Origin: an uncultured Lachnospiraceae bacterium
Lineage (GTDB): Bacteria > Bacillota > Clostridia > Lachnospirales > Lachnospiraceae
NCBI GenBank assembly: GCA_958446555.1
Contig: CAUCWU010000067.1
Coordinates: forward strand, 1 to 9,632
Length of the DNA: 9,632 nt
Direction: 5' to 3'
How positions within the stretch are numbered: the stretch's first letter is position 1; every line of letters begins with the position of its first letter. The position numbers and the translations under genes were made by a program. Shown here piece by piece: positions 1-6,200 of the stretch. The notes beneath the pieces were generated by a model. That model ran no database searches. It had not been told where the DNA came from and worked only from the letters and a program-made list of their open reading frames with translations.

Positions 1-548
1 CTGGAGACAAACTGATTTTAACAAAAAGACTAGGTGTAGGAATTATATGTGCGGCAAACCGTGTAAAACAAGCACCTGAGGGAGCCATGGAGCAGGTGCT
101 TGCTTCTATGACAACACTTAACCGCACAGCATCTGAGATTGCAAGAAATTTTTGCATACATGCCTGTACAGATGTGACAGGCTTTGGATTTTTAGGTCAT
201 CTTCATGAGATGATGGATGGAAGGCTCTCGAGTATAATCTATGCTGATCAGGTTCCAGTATTTGATGGTGCAATGGAATGCGCTGAAGAATTTTTATTGA
301 CTGCAGCAGGTCAAAAAAATAGAAACCATCTCGAAGGATATGTGAAGTTTGAGGATATATCATTTGGAATGGAAGAAGTGCTGTATGATCCACAAACGTC
401 AGGCGGTTTATTGTTTGCTGTACCAAAAGCACAGGCAGATGAATTGTGTGAAAAGCTGCAAAAAGCAGGTCTTCCAGCTGCTATCGTAGGAGAAGTGACA
501 GAACAAAAAAAATCAGAAATTTTTGTAATTGATCATAAGAAAAAATAG
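1..548 (+). CDS. selD: Selenide, water dikinase (selenophosphate synthetase), C-terminal half; 5' end outside window
   Basis: SelD makes selenophosphate from selenide and ATP in the cytoplasm, the activated selenium donor for selenocysteine, selenouridine tRNA and the selenium-containing molybdenum cofactor. The frame is open from base 3 and gives 181 codons, about half of the usual ~345-residue protein. Seen directly: the GDKLILTKRLGVG stretch at the very start (typical GDxLILTKxLGxG), then ACTDVTGFGFLGHL and, near the end, YDPQTSGGLL, all hallmark motifs of the AIRS/PurM-like fold of SelD. The internal ATG at 87 is not the start, because the conserved family sequence continues upstream of it. 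The N-terminal catalytic Cys/Sec and Lys lie outside the window, so it cannot be said whether this SelD is itself a selenoprotein. It ends 22 bases before yedF and is followed by genes of the selenium-dependent molybdenum hydroxylase type, which suggests that at least part of its product serves that cofactor. Identity is very secure; the metabolic destination is inferred. Confidence 0.96.
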   Translation, partial: GDKLILTKRLGVGIICAANRVKQAPEGAMEQVLASMTTLNRTASEIARNFCIHACTDVTGFGFLGHLHEMMDGRLSSIIYADQVPVFDGAMECAEEFLLTAAGQKNRNHLEGYVKFEDISFGMEEVLYDPQTSGGLLFAVPKAQADELCEKLQKAGLPAAIVGEVTEQKKSEIFVIDHKKK

Positions 549-555
549 CGAAAAC

Positions 556-560
556 AGGAG
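556..560 (+). promoter_or_regulatory. Ribosome binding site of yedF (AGGAG), fixes its start
   Basis: AGGAG lies 10 bases before the ATG at 571. An in-frame ATG at 529 would overlap the end of selD, has no comparable site, and would add 14 residues rich in Arg, Lys and Asn before the conserved TusA-like domain, so 571 is preferred. Confidence 0.7.
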
Positions 561-570
561 AAAAAACATT

Positions 571-1209
571 ATGAAAAAAGAAGTAAATGCAATTGGCGAT
601 ATCTGCCCGATTCCATTAGTGAAGGCAAAAGAGGCAATTAAAGAATTAAATGGAATAGGTGTGGTAGAGGTATTAGTTGATAATGAAATTGCTGTACAGA
701 ATTTAACAAAAATGGCGCAGCAAAAAGGATATGGATGTGAGTCTAAAAAGATAAAAGATCAGGAATATCGTGTAACGCTGACAGTTGGAGAGACAGATGA
801 ACAAACAACACAAAAACCTGATAGTGAAACTGCAAAGAATACAGAAGAATGTATTCCATGTGCACCAACAAAGAAGACTAGTCTTGTTGTTATTTCTTCT
901 AAAACTATGGGAGGCCCAAATGAGCAGTTGGGCGCAACGTTATTAAAGGGCTTTATTTATGCGCTGACACAGCAGGATGAGCTGCCAGATCAGATGCTTT
1001 TTTATAACGGCGGTGCATTTTTAACGTGCGAGGGTTCAGAATCATTAGAAGATCTGAAAAGCTTAGAAGCACAGGGGGTGGAGATTCGCACATGTGGTAC
1101 ATGTCTGAATTTTTATGGACTGACAGAAAAGCTTCAGGTTGGAGAAGTTACAAATATGTATGATATAGCAGAGCGAATGAGCAAAGCAGACAGGATTATA
1201 AAACCATGA
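571..1209 (+). CDS. yedF: Sulfurtransferase-like selenium metabolism protein YedF (TusA-like + DsrE-like)
   Basis: This 212-residue cytoplasmic protein has two parts. Residues 1-75 form a TusA/SirA-like domain with the CPxP motif (C12-P-I-P15), the cysteine that carries persulfide in TusA. Residues 103-205 form a DsrE/DsrF-like domain with VVISSKTMGG, a FYNGGAFL stretch and a C175-G-T-C178 motif followed by LNFYGL, typical of the selenium-associated YedF family. A polar linker joins them and contains an extra cysteine pair, C94-I-P-C97. Family knowledge: YedF co-occurs with SelD and is suspected to move selenium or sulfur as a carrier, but its reaction has not been settled to my knowledge. 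Its place directly after selD and overlapping the aminotransferase gene (ATGA, 1206-1209) suggests translational coupling and a relay from a Cys/Sec lyase to SelD or to the cofactor. Start chosen at 571 by the AGGAG site. Confidence 0.92.
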   Translation: MKKEVNAIGDICPIPLVKAKEAIKELNGIGVVEVLVDNEIAVQNLTKMAQQKGYGCESKKIKDQEYRVTLTVGETDEQTTQKPDSETAKNTEECIPCAPTKKTSLVVISSKTMGGPNEQLGATLLKGFIYALTQQDELPDQMLFYNGGAFLTCEGSESLEDLKSLEAQGVEIRTCGTCLNFYGLTEKLQVGEVTNMYDIAERMSKADRIIKP

Positions 1210-2348
1210 TTTATCTGGATAATGCAGCAACTTCTCTGCAAAAGCCAAAAGAAGTAGAAGAAGAAATTATTAGAGCCCTGCATACGATGGGCAATCCTGG
1301 GCGTGGTGCGCATGATGCCACGCTGCAGGCAGGAAGATGCGTTTATCAGGTTAGAGAGCAGTTAGCACAGCTTTTTAACGCAGAGAGTGCTGACTGCATT
1401 GCATTTACATCAAATGCAACCGAAGCCTTAAATACAGCGATTTTAGGATTATTTCAAAAAGGCGATCATGTGATTACAACAGTGTGTGAACATAATTCGG
1501 TGTTGCGTCCGCTTTATCGTCTACAAAAGCAGGGAGTAGAAGTAAGCTTTTTATCTGCAGATGAACAGGGAATATTAGACTACGACAAGCTTCCAGCACT
1601 GATAAAAGAAAATACAAAAGCAGTTATTGTGACACATGCATCGAATCTTACAGGAAACATCACGGATTTGGAATGCATAAAAAAAGAAATATCACATAAA
1701 GATATCCTTCTTATTGTAGATGCTTCTCAGACAGCAGGAATTTTGCCGATTGATGTGCAGAAAATGGGGATCGATGTCCTTTGCTTTACAGGACATAAGG
1801 GTCTGATGGGACCGCAGGGAACAGGCGGACTTTATGTGCGTCAAGGAGTAAAAATCAATCCATTAAAGGTCGGAGGAAGCGGTATTCACAGCTTTGATCA
1901 TGATCATCCAAAGGCAATGCCAGAGCACCTTGAAGCCGGCACATTAAATGTACATGGAATTGCTGGCCTTGGCGGTGCGCTGAACTATTTGAGTGAGATT
2001 GGCACAGAAGCGATTATAAAAAAAGAAAGATCGCTTATAAAACGATTAGAGGATCAGATTCGTGATCTGCCGAACATCCACCTGTATGGAAATCCAGACA
2101 GCAGCCAGAGAGTGGGGATTCTTTCGTTTAATATGGGAGATGAAGATTCTGCTTATGTTGCAGACTGGCTTTTTGAAGAGGAAGAAATTGCTGTCCGTTC
2201 AGGTGCTCATTGTGCGCCGCTCATGCACGAGACATTGGGCACAAAAATGCAGGGAGCTGTTAGAATATCTGTGTCTCATAAAAATACAGAGGAAGAAATT
2301 GACAGAACAGCAAATGCGATTAAAAAGTTGTCACAGCTGCTGGAATAA
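1206..2348 (+). CDS. Class V aminotransferase, short cysteine desulfurase / selenocysteine lyase-like family protein
   Basis: A 380-residue pyridoxal-phosphate enzyme of the NifS/SufS/Csd superfamily. It starts almost directly at the conserved IYLDNAATS, so it lacks the N-terminal extension of SufS; this fits the short clade (TIGR01977-type) found next to selD in Firmicutes. Visible active-site features: SNATEALN (69-76, phosphate binding), D172 in VDASQ (pyridine nitrogen), H197-K198 in TGHKG (Schiff-base lysine), and C336 in RSGAHCAP (persulfide/perselenide cysteine). The catalytic set is complete. The reaction would be removal of sulfur from cysteine or selenium from selenocysteine as an enzyme-bound persulfide or selenosulfide. 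Start ATG at 1206 overlaps the yedF stop and has AGGA at 1192-1195. Substrate preference cannot be read from sequence. Given selD, yedF and DUF3343 on either side, a role in selenium delivery is inferred; an ordinary sulfur role (sulfurating the Mo cofactor) is the main alternative. No gene symbol is assigned because the clade has no settled name. Confidence 0.9.
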   Translation: MIYLDNAATSLQKPKEVEEEIIRALHTMGNPGRGAHDATLQAGRCVYQVREQLAQLFNAESADCIAFTSNATEALNTAILGLFQKGDHVITTVCEHNSVLRPLYRLQKQGVEVSFLSADEQGILDYDKLPALIKENTKAVIVTHASNLTGNITDLECIKKEISHKDILLIVDASQTAGILPIDVQKMGIDVLCFTGHKGLMGPQGTGGLYVRQGVKINPLKVGGSGIHSFDHDHPKAMPEHLEAGTLNVHGIAGLGGALNYLSEIGTEAIIKKERSLIKRLEDQIRDLPNIHLYGNPDSSQRVGILSFNMGDEDSAYVADWLFEEEEIAVRSGAHCAPLMHETLGTKMQGAVRISVSHKNTEEEIDRTANAIKKLSQLLE

Positions 2349-2366
2349 TGGGAGAGTCAATCTGAT

Positions 2367-2603
2367 ATGAGAATAAAAAAGAAAACCTGGATTTTAACAT
2401 TTGAAAGTACTACGCAGGCAATGGCAGCTGATAAATTTGGAATAGAGCAAAAATTGCCGGGTCGACTGATCCCGATTCCACGGGAAATCACAGCAGGATG
2501 TGGTCTTTGCTGGAAAGCTGACCCAAAAGAAAGAGAAAAAGTGTTAGAAACGTTACAGGCAGCTGGGTATCACTGGGAGGCAGAATATATTTTAGACTTA
2601 TAA
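2367..2603 (+). CDS. DUF3343 protein, putative Se/S carrier with CGLC motif
   Basis: A 78-residue protein. After a basic start it shows WILTFESTTQAMAADK (residues 8-23), a proline-rich IPIPREI strand, and the motif G44-C45-G-L-C48-W near the middle, followed by a helix and a short strand. This pattern (the TFxST.QAM start plus a glycine/cysteine motif) is that of DUF3343, a family called a putative Se/S carrier because it keeps company with selenium genes and resembles small thiol carriers. No enzyme activity is known to me. The two cysteines in a CxxC arrangement could hold a persulfide, a perselenide or a metal. A GGGAG site at 2350-2354 precedes the ATG by 12 bases; 18 bases separate it from the aminotransferase stop and 20 from yqeB. 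The position between a Cys/Sec lyase and yqeB suggests it accepts S or Se from the former; this is inference. Confidence 0.85.
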   Translation: MRIKKKTWILTFESTTQAMAADKFGIEQKLPGRLIPIPREITAGCGLCWKADPKEREKVLETLQAAGYHWEAEYILDL

Positions 2604-2623
2604 AAAGTGAAAGGAAACTTCCG

Positions 2624-3454
2624 ATGAAAAAAAGTGATCTAATTATAGTGCGCGGTGCTGGTGATCTGGCAACGGGAACGATTCATAGATTAAAAAAGAG
2701 TGGATTTCGTTTATTGGTGCTGGAAACGGATCATCCGGCTGCCATTAGGAGACAAGTCGCATTAAGCGAGGCTGTTTATAGCAAAAGTGCCTGTGTGGAA
2801 GGTGTGGAGGCAGTTCGTGTAGAAGATGAAAAACAGATGATTGATGCATGGAAAAACGGCAAAGTACCAGTAATGGTTGATCCAACGGGAGAAAGCATTG
2901 CTTCAATGCAGCCAAAGGTTGTAGTAGATGCGATTCTTGCAAAGCGTAATCTCGGAACTAATAAAAATATGGCACCACTTACTATTGCACTTGGTCCTGG
3001 CTTTACTGCAGGTGTCGATGTGGATGTTGTAATTGAGACAAAGCGCGGTCACAATTTGGGCCGGGTGATTCGTGAAGGAAGTGCATATCCAAATACTGGA
3101 ATACCGGGCATAATCGACGGTTACGGAGCAGAGCGTGTCATTCATGCACCGGCAGACGGCATATTAAAAAACAAGAGTAAAATTGGAGATATCGTAGAAA
3201 AAGGTCAGGTGATAGCTGTAATTGAAGCATCAGACAAAGAAAACGTCGCAGATATAAAAAAAACAGAGGTGACAGCAACTATTGACGGTCTTCTTCGTGG
3301 ACTTATTCGAGACAATTATCCAGTCACAAAAGGCTTTAAGATTGCTGATATCGACCCAAGAAAAGAAGAATTGGCAAATTGCTTTACGATTTCAGATAAG
3401 GCAAGATGCATTGCAGGAAGCGTTTTAGAAGTTATCTGCGAAACATTACAGTAA
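2624..3454 (+). CDS. yqeB: Selenium-dependent molybdenum hydroxylase system protein, YqeB family
   Basis: A 276-residue cytoplasmic protein. The N-terminus has a Rossmann-like VRGAGDLATG (residues 9-18) followed by a strand ending in LVLETDHP; the middle holds MVDPTGES (84-91) and the signature ALGPGFTAGVDVDVVIET (122-139); residues 175-200 (APADGILK, then IGDIVEKGQVIAVI) and 218-242 resemble the two halves of a lipoyl/biotinyl-like barrel; the end is ISDKARCIAGSVLEVI. This is the YqeB (EF2563) family, used as a marker of organisms with selenium-dependent molybdenum hydroxylases, usually alongside selD and xdh-type genes. Its biochemical role is unknown; cofactor maturation is assumed from genome context. 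An AAGGAAA site at 2611-2617 precedes the ATG. It sits exactly between the selenium-handling genes and the molybdopterin genes, which fits a bridge between the two supply lines. Family assignment is secure. Confidence 0.93.
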   Translation: MKKSDLIIVRGAGDLATGTIHRLKKSGFRLLVLETDHPAAIRRQVALSEAVYSKSACVEGVEAVRVEDEKQMIDAWKNGKVPVMVDPTGESIASMQPKVVVDAILAKRNLGTNKNMAPLTIALGPGFTAGVDVDVVIETKRGHNLGRVIREGSAYPNTGIPGIIDGYGAERVIHAPADGILKNKSKIGDIVEKGQVIAVIEASDKENVADIKKTEVTATIDGLLRGLIRDNYPVTKGFKIADIDPRKEELANCFTISDKARCIAGSVLEVICETLQ

Positions 3455-3465
3455 ACAAAGAAAGT

Positions 3466-3470
3466 AAGGA
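3466..3470 (+). promoter_or_regulatory. Ribosome binding site of the MoeA-like gene (AAGGA), fixes its start
   Basis: AAGGA ends 7 bases before the ATG at 3478. The longer open frame from an ATG at 3406 would overlap the yqeB 3' end by 49 bases and add 24 basic residues before the conserved KLMKTEEAVGQVL start, so 3478 is preferred. Confidence 0.7.
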
Positions 3471-3477
3471 AAATATT

Positions 3478-4512
3478 ATGAAACTAATGAAAACAGAAGA
3501 AGCTGTGGGACAGGTATTGTGCCATGATATCACACAGATTATTCCAGGTGTGACAAAAGATGCGGTATTTCGAAAGGGTCACATAATCACAAAGGAGGAT
3601 ATTCCTGTCCTTTTAAGTGTTGGAAAGGAACATATATATATTTGGGAAAAGGATGAGCATATGCTGCACGAAAATGAGGCAGCACAAATTCTTTATGAGA
3701 TGTGTAGAAACGAGCATATGCATCCATCTGCTGTAAAGGAAGGAAAAATAGAGCTTATTGCGGATTGTGACGGTCTTTTTAAGGTGGATCGCGAGAAGCT
3801 AAGGAAAGTCAATAGTTTGGGAGAAATGATGATTGCGACACGTCATGGCAACACCTTTGTAAAAAAAGGTGATAAGTTAGCAGGGACGAGAATCATTCCG
3901 CTTGTGATTGAAAAAGAAAAAATGGAGCGCGCAAAAGAGATTTGTAATGACGGGTCTATTTTGGAAATAAAGCCGCTGCAACCAAAAAAAGCTGCGATTT
4001 TAACAACAGGAAGTGAAGTTTATCACGGACGCATTCAGGATAAATTTACGCCAGTTCTAGTAGAAAAATTAAAGGAATATGGCAGTGAAGTGATATTCCA
4101 CGAGATTTATGATGATGACAATGAGGCAATTACTAAGGGCTGCCTTAGTGCTATAGAACAGGGAGCCGAGATTGTTTTATGCACAGGCGGCATGAGCGTA
4201 GATCCAGATGACAAAACACCGCTTGCCATCAAAAATACGGGGGCAAGAATTGTTTCTTACGGTGCACCAGTTCTTCCGGGAGCAATGTTTTTAGTATCTT
4301 ATTATGAATATAAGGATAAAACGATTCCGATTGTGGGACTGCCGGGCTGTGTTATGTATGCAAAAAGAACGATTTTTGATCTGGCATTGCCGCGCTTGTT
4401 AGCGGATGATTTTATCACGGCAGAGGAACTGGCATTACTGGGAGAAGGCGGACTATGCTTAAACTGTCCAGTCTGTACTTACCCTAACTGCGGTTTTGGA
4501 AAAGGCTGGTAA
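3478..4512 (+). CDS. MoeA/MogA-like molybdopterin-binding protein with Cys-rich C-terminus
   Basis: A 344-residue protein. The N-terminal part (KLMKTEEAVGQVLCHDIT, then FRKGHIITKEDIPVLLSVG) resembles the MoeA linker domain. Residues 170-310 form a MoaB/MogA/MoeA-type molybdopterin-binding fold: AAILTTGSEVY (172-182), FTPVLVEKLKEYG, the strong motif CTGGMSVDPDD (235-245), GAPVLPGAM (262-270) and VGLPGCVMY (286-294). The last 20 residues carry four cysteines (C327, C330, C333, C338) in a CxxCxxC-x4-C pattern. At 344 residues it is shorter than MoeA (~400) and longer than MogA (~160-200), so it belongs to the shorter MoeA-like group seen near molybdenum hydroxylase genes. Likely role: holding or modifying molybdopterin, such as metal insertion or a later step for the hydroxylase cofactor. 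The exact step is unknown. It ends 5 bases before moaA, so coupled translation is likely. Confidence 0.88.
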   Translation: MKLMKTEEAVGQVLCHDITQIIPGVTKDAVFRKGHIITKEDIPVLLSVGKEHIYIWEKDEHMLHENEAAQILYEMCRNEHMHPSAVKEGKIELIADCDGLFKVDREKLRKVNSLGEMMIATRHGNTFVKKGDKLAGTRIIPLVIEKEKMERAKEICNDGSILEIKPLQPKKAAILTTGSEVYHGRIQDKFTPVLVEKLKEYGSEVIFHEIYDDDNEAITKGCLSAIEQGAEIVLCTGGMSVDPDDKTPLAIKNTGARIVSYGAPVLPGAMFLVSYYEYKDKTIPIVGLPGCVMYAKRTIFDLALPRLLADDFITAEELALLGEGGLCLNCPVCTYPNCGFGKGW

Positions 4513-4517
4513 GCAGC

Positions 4518-5582
4518 ATGCTGGATCAATATGGAAGAAATATTACTTACTTGCGTATTTCGATCACAGATCGATGTAACCTGCGCTGTAAGTATTGCAT
4601 GCCAGATGGAGTTACAGATGTAGGAATGAAAAATATTCTTACGTTTGAGGAAATCTGGGAGATTGTAAGGGCTGGCGTCAGCCTTGGCATTACGCATGTC
4701 AGAATTACAGGCGGTGAGCCGTTAGTGCGAAAAGGCTGTGTAGATCTCATTCGAGGGATTAGGGCAATTCCGGGTGTGGAAACGATCACAATGACCACGA
4801 ATGGAGTTTTACTTAGAACTTATGCTGCTTCATTAAAGGAAGCGGGACTAGACGGATTAAATGTGAGTCTGGATACCCTTGATTTTGAAGAATTTGCATC
4901 TCTTGCAGGAAGGCAAAATTTAAAAGAAGTACTTGATGGAATACAGGCGGCAAAAGAAATGGAGCTGCCTGTGAAAATCAATACAGTCAATCGAAAAGAG
5001 CTAAATCCTATTTCTCTTGTTTTGTATGCACAGCAGGAAAAAATACCGCTTCGTTTTATTGAGATGATGCCGGTTGGCTATGGAAAACAGTATGTAGGAA
5101 GAAGTAATGATGAACTGAGAGCATGTCTTGAAGATGAGTTTGGAAAGTCAGAAATGATCATGTATCAAGCAAATCAAAAAAAACAGGTATCAGAACAGAT
5201 ATCACACATGGTTCAGACATTACATACAAAAGAAGTCCCAATAGGAAGCGGCCCGGCAGTGTATTATAAGTTTTCTAAGTTAACAATTCCAGTTGGCTTT
5301 ATAAGTGCAATTCATGGAAAGTTTTGTGAAAGCTGCAACAGAGTTAGATTGACGGCACAGGGGTATTTAAAGCTGTGTCTTTGCTATGATAAAGGAATTG
5401 ATCTGCGCCAGATTCTGCGTGGAGGCGAGGCTTTGCAAAACGAAAAAGATATACAGAAAGCGCTAAATGAGAAACTAACAACTGCAATGAGAGATGCCAT
5501 TTACAAAAAGCCGGCAGCTCATTGCTTTGAGCATCCAGAGGAGATGACTGAAATCAACGAGATGGTCAAAATTGGTGGGTAG
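4518..5582 (+). CDS. moaA: GTP 3',8-cyclase MoaA (radical SAM, first step of molybdopterin synthesis)
   Basis: MoaA converts GTP to 3',8-cyclo-GTP, the first committed step of molybdenum cofactor synthesis. The 354-residue protein has the N-terminal radical-SAM cluster motif C20-x3-C24-x2-C27 (TDRCNLRCKYCMPD), the SAM-binding GGEPL (65-69), TTNG (93-96) and NVSLDT (115-120), RFIEMMPVG (179-187), the second Fe-S motif C270-x2-C273-x13-C287 with NRVRLT (GTP-binding arginines 275 and 277), and the C-terminal double glycine (IGG) required in characterised MoaA. All key residues are intact. It is about 25 residues longer than typical (~325-330), with a polar stretch around 213-237. The start at 4518 is 5 bases after the previous stop; the only Shine-Dalgarno candidate is a weak AAAGG at 4501-4505, so it probably depends on coupling to the upstream gene. 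MoaC, the next enzyme, is not in the window. Confidence 0.97.
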   Translation: MLDQYGRNITYLRISITDRCNLRCKYCMPDGVTDVGMKNILTFEEIWEIVRAGVSLGITHVRITGGEPLVRKGCVDLIRGIRAIPGVETITMTTNGVLLRTYAASLKEAGLDGLNVSLDTLDFEEFASLAGRQNLKEVLDGIQAAKEMELPVKINTVNRKELNPISLVLYAQQEKIPLRFIEMMPVGYGKQYVGRSNDELRACLEDEFGKSEMIMYQANQKKQVSEQISHMVQTLHTKEVPIGSGPAVYYKFSKLTIPVGFISAIHGKFCESCNRVRLTAQGYLKLCLCYDKGIDLRQILRGGEALQNEKDIQKALNEKLTTAMRDAIYKKPAAHCFEHPEEMTEINEMVKIGG

Positions 5583-5614
5583 CACCCGACAAAGTCAAAA
5601 GAATGCAGCAAAGC

Positions 5615-5623
5615 AGGAAAGGA
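5615..5623 (+). promoter_or_regulatory. Ribosome binding site favouring a GTG start for the MOSC gene
   Basis: AGGAAAGGA ends 9 bases before GTG at 5633 and is the best Shine-Dalgarno match in the gap after moaA. The upstream in-frame ATG at 5603 has no site in front of it (preceded by CAAAGTCAAAAGA), and its ten extra residues (MQQSRKGTTK) lie before the VGVIKGICISEKRG start that matches the family. Confidence 0.65.
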
Positions 5624-5632
5624 ACAACAAAA

Positions 5633-6061
5633 GTGGGAGTTATTAAAGGAATCTGTATCAGCGAAAAGCGTGGTACGGCAAAACATGAAATTGAAGAAGC
5701 AGTTTTTGTGAAGGACTGGGGAATTGAGAAAGATGCACATGCAGGTCACTGGCACAGACAGGTGAGCCTTCTGTCATATGAAAAAATAGAGGAGTTTAGA
5801 AAAAAAGGAGCGCAGATTGGGCTTGGCGCTTTTGGAGAAAACCTGATCGTAGAAGGCTATGATTTTCGAAATCTTCCAGTGGGAACACGATTTCAATGCG
5901 GCGATGTTATTTTAGAGATGACTCAGATTGGAAAAGAATGTCACAGCCACTGTGAAATTTATAAGAGAATGGGCGAGTGCATTATGCCAAGAGAGGGCGT
6001 ATTTGCCGTTGTAATTCAGGGTGGAAAAATCAAAAAGGGCGACATTTTTGAAAAGATGTAA
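5633..6061 (+). CDS. Stand-alone MOSC-domain protein (Mo cofactor sulfur/selenium-linked)
   Basis: A 142-residue protein made of one MOSC domain (152 residues if the ATG at 5603 is used). Seen: ICISEKRGTAKH near the start, DWGIEKDAHAGHWHRQVSLLS (28-48), GAFGENL (65-71), LPVGTRFQCGDVILE (81-95), then the cysteine-rich IGKECHSHCEIY (99-110) and GECIMPREGVFAVV (114-127). MOSC domains form the C-terminal part of eukaryotic molybdenum cofactor sulfurases and occur alone in bacteria (YiiM, YuaD); they are thought to handle the Mo cofactor or carry S for it. Here it stands alone after moaA and before xdhC, in the same cluster as a NifS-like enzyme. Its stop codon TAA (6059-6061) lies inside the left terminal repeat of the inserted element at 6058-6200. 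The C-terminus (GGKIKKGDIFEKM) matches the usual end of such domains, so little if anything has been lost. Domain assignment is strong; the start is probable. Confidence 0.9.
   Translation: MGVIKGICISEKRGTAKHEIEEAVFVKDWGIEKDAHAGHWHRQVSLLSYEKIEEFRKKGAQIGLGAFGENLIVEGYDFRNLPVGTRFQCGDVILEMTQIGKECHSHCEIYKRMGECIMPREGVFAVVIQGGKIKKGDIFEKM
6051..6057. repeat. Left copy of 7-bp direct repeat AAAAGAT (putative target-site duplication)
   Basis: AAAAGAT abuts the left terminal inverted repeat and is part of the last codons of the MOSC gene. The match to the right copy extends one base further (G6058/G6208), so an 8-bp duplication cannot be excluded. Confidence 0.7.
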
Positions 6062-6077
6062 CTATTCAGAGCCATGC

Positions 6078-6124
6078 AAAATTGCTTTCTGTGAATGCTT
6101 GCATTCAGACAGAATAGCAATTTT
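6078..6124 (+). repeat. Long imperfect hairpin inside the MITE-like element
   Basis: AAAATTGCT (6078-6086) pairs with AGCAATTTT (6116-6124), TTCTGT (6087-6092) with ACAGAA (6109-6114), and GAATG (6093-6097) with CATTC (6102-6106) around a CTTG loop; T6115 and A6107-G6108 are bulged. That is 20 base pairs. The 3' arm ends in four T and is followed by ATATGG, so it is a poor intrinsic terminator. Confidence 0.75.
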
Positions 6125-6146
6125 ATATGGCGAGGTAACCACATGA

Positions 6147-6178
6147 GCAAAATAGAAGCATCGAAGATGCGATTTTGC
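6147..6178 (+). repeat. Second hairpin inside the MITE-like element
   Basis: GCAAAAT (6147-6153) pairs with ATTTTGC (6172-6178) and GCATC (6158-6162) with GATGC (6166-6170) around a GAA loop, with an asymmetric internal loop (AGAA against G). No T-run follows. Confidence 0.7.
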
Positions 6179-6200
6179 GAATGGGGTTCTGAATAGTTAC

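Larger units (their letters stand above)
6058..6200 (+). mobile_element. MITE-like element: 143 bp, 16-bp terminal inverted repeats, 7-bp flanking direct repeat
   Basis: The left end (6058-6073, GTAACTATTCAGAGCC) and the right end (6185-6200, GGTTCTGAATAGTTAC) are reverse complements at 15 of 16 positions, and the odd pair is a G-U in RNA. Exactly outside the repeats stands the direct repeat AAAAGAT (6051-6057 and 6201-6207), as expected of a target duplication. Inside are two hairpins (6078-6124 and 6147-6178), so a transcript would fold into an outer stem carrying two arms. There is no room for a transposase; the only open frame inside (minus strand, running through the structure) has no domain features. 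The strand is nominal. It sits in the only larger gap of the cluster, between the MOSC gene and xdhC. What is seen fits a non-autonomous transposable element; which transposase could move it, and whether it recurs in the genome, cannot be told from the window. Confidence 0.8.

Noticed and set aside
118..432. Minus-strand open frames opposite selD and other genes (e.g. 2745-2942, 2903-3145, 6301-6636)
   Set aside because: They are antisense shadows of conserved coding sequence with no ribosome sites or domain features.
2062..2370. 102-residue plus-strand open frame inside the aminotransferase gene
   Set aside because: It lies in another frame over the coding region with the catalytic cysteine; basic, low-complexity composition, a shadow.
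6100..6127. Possible outward promoter in the element (TTGCAT followed 17-18 bases later by TTTATA/TTATAT)
   Set aside because: The -10 match is poor and the sequence is explained by the hairpin arms; not enough to call a promoter.
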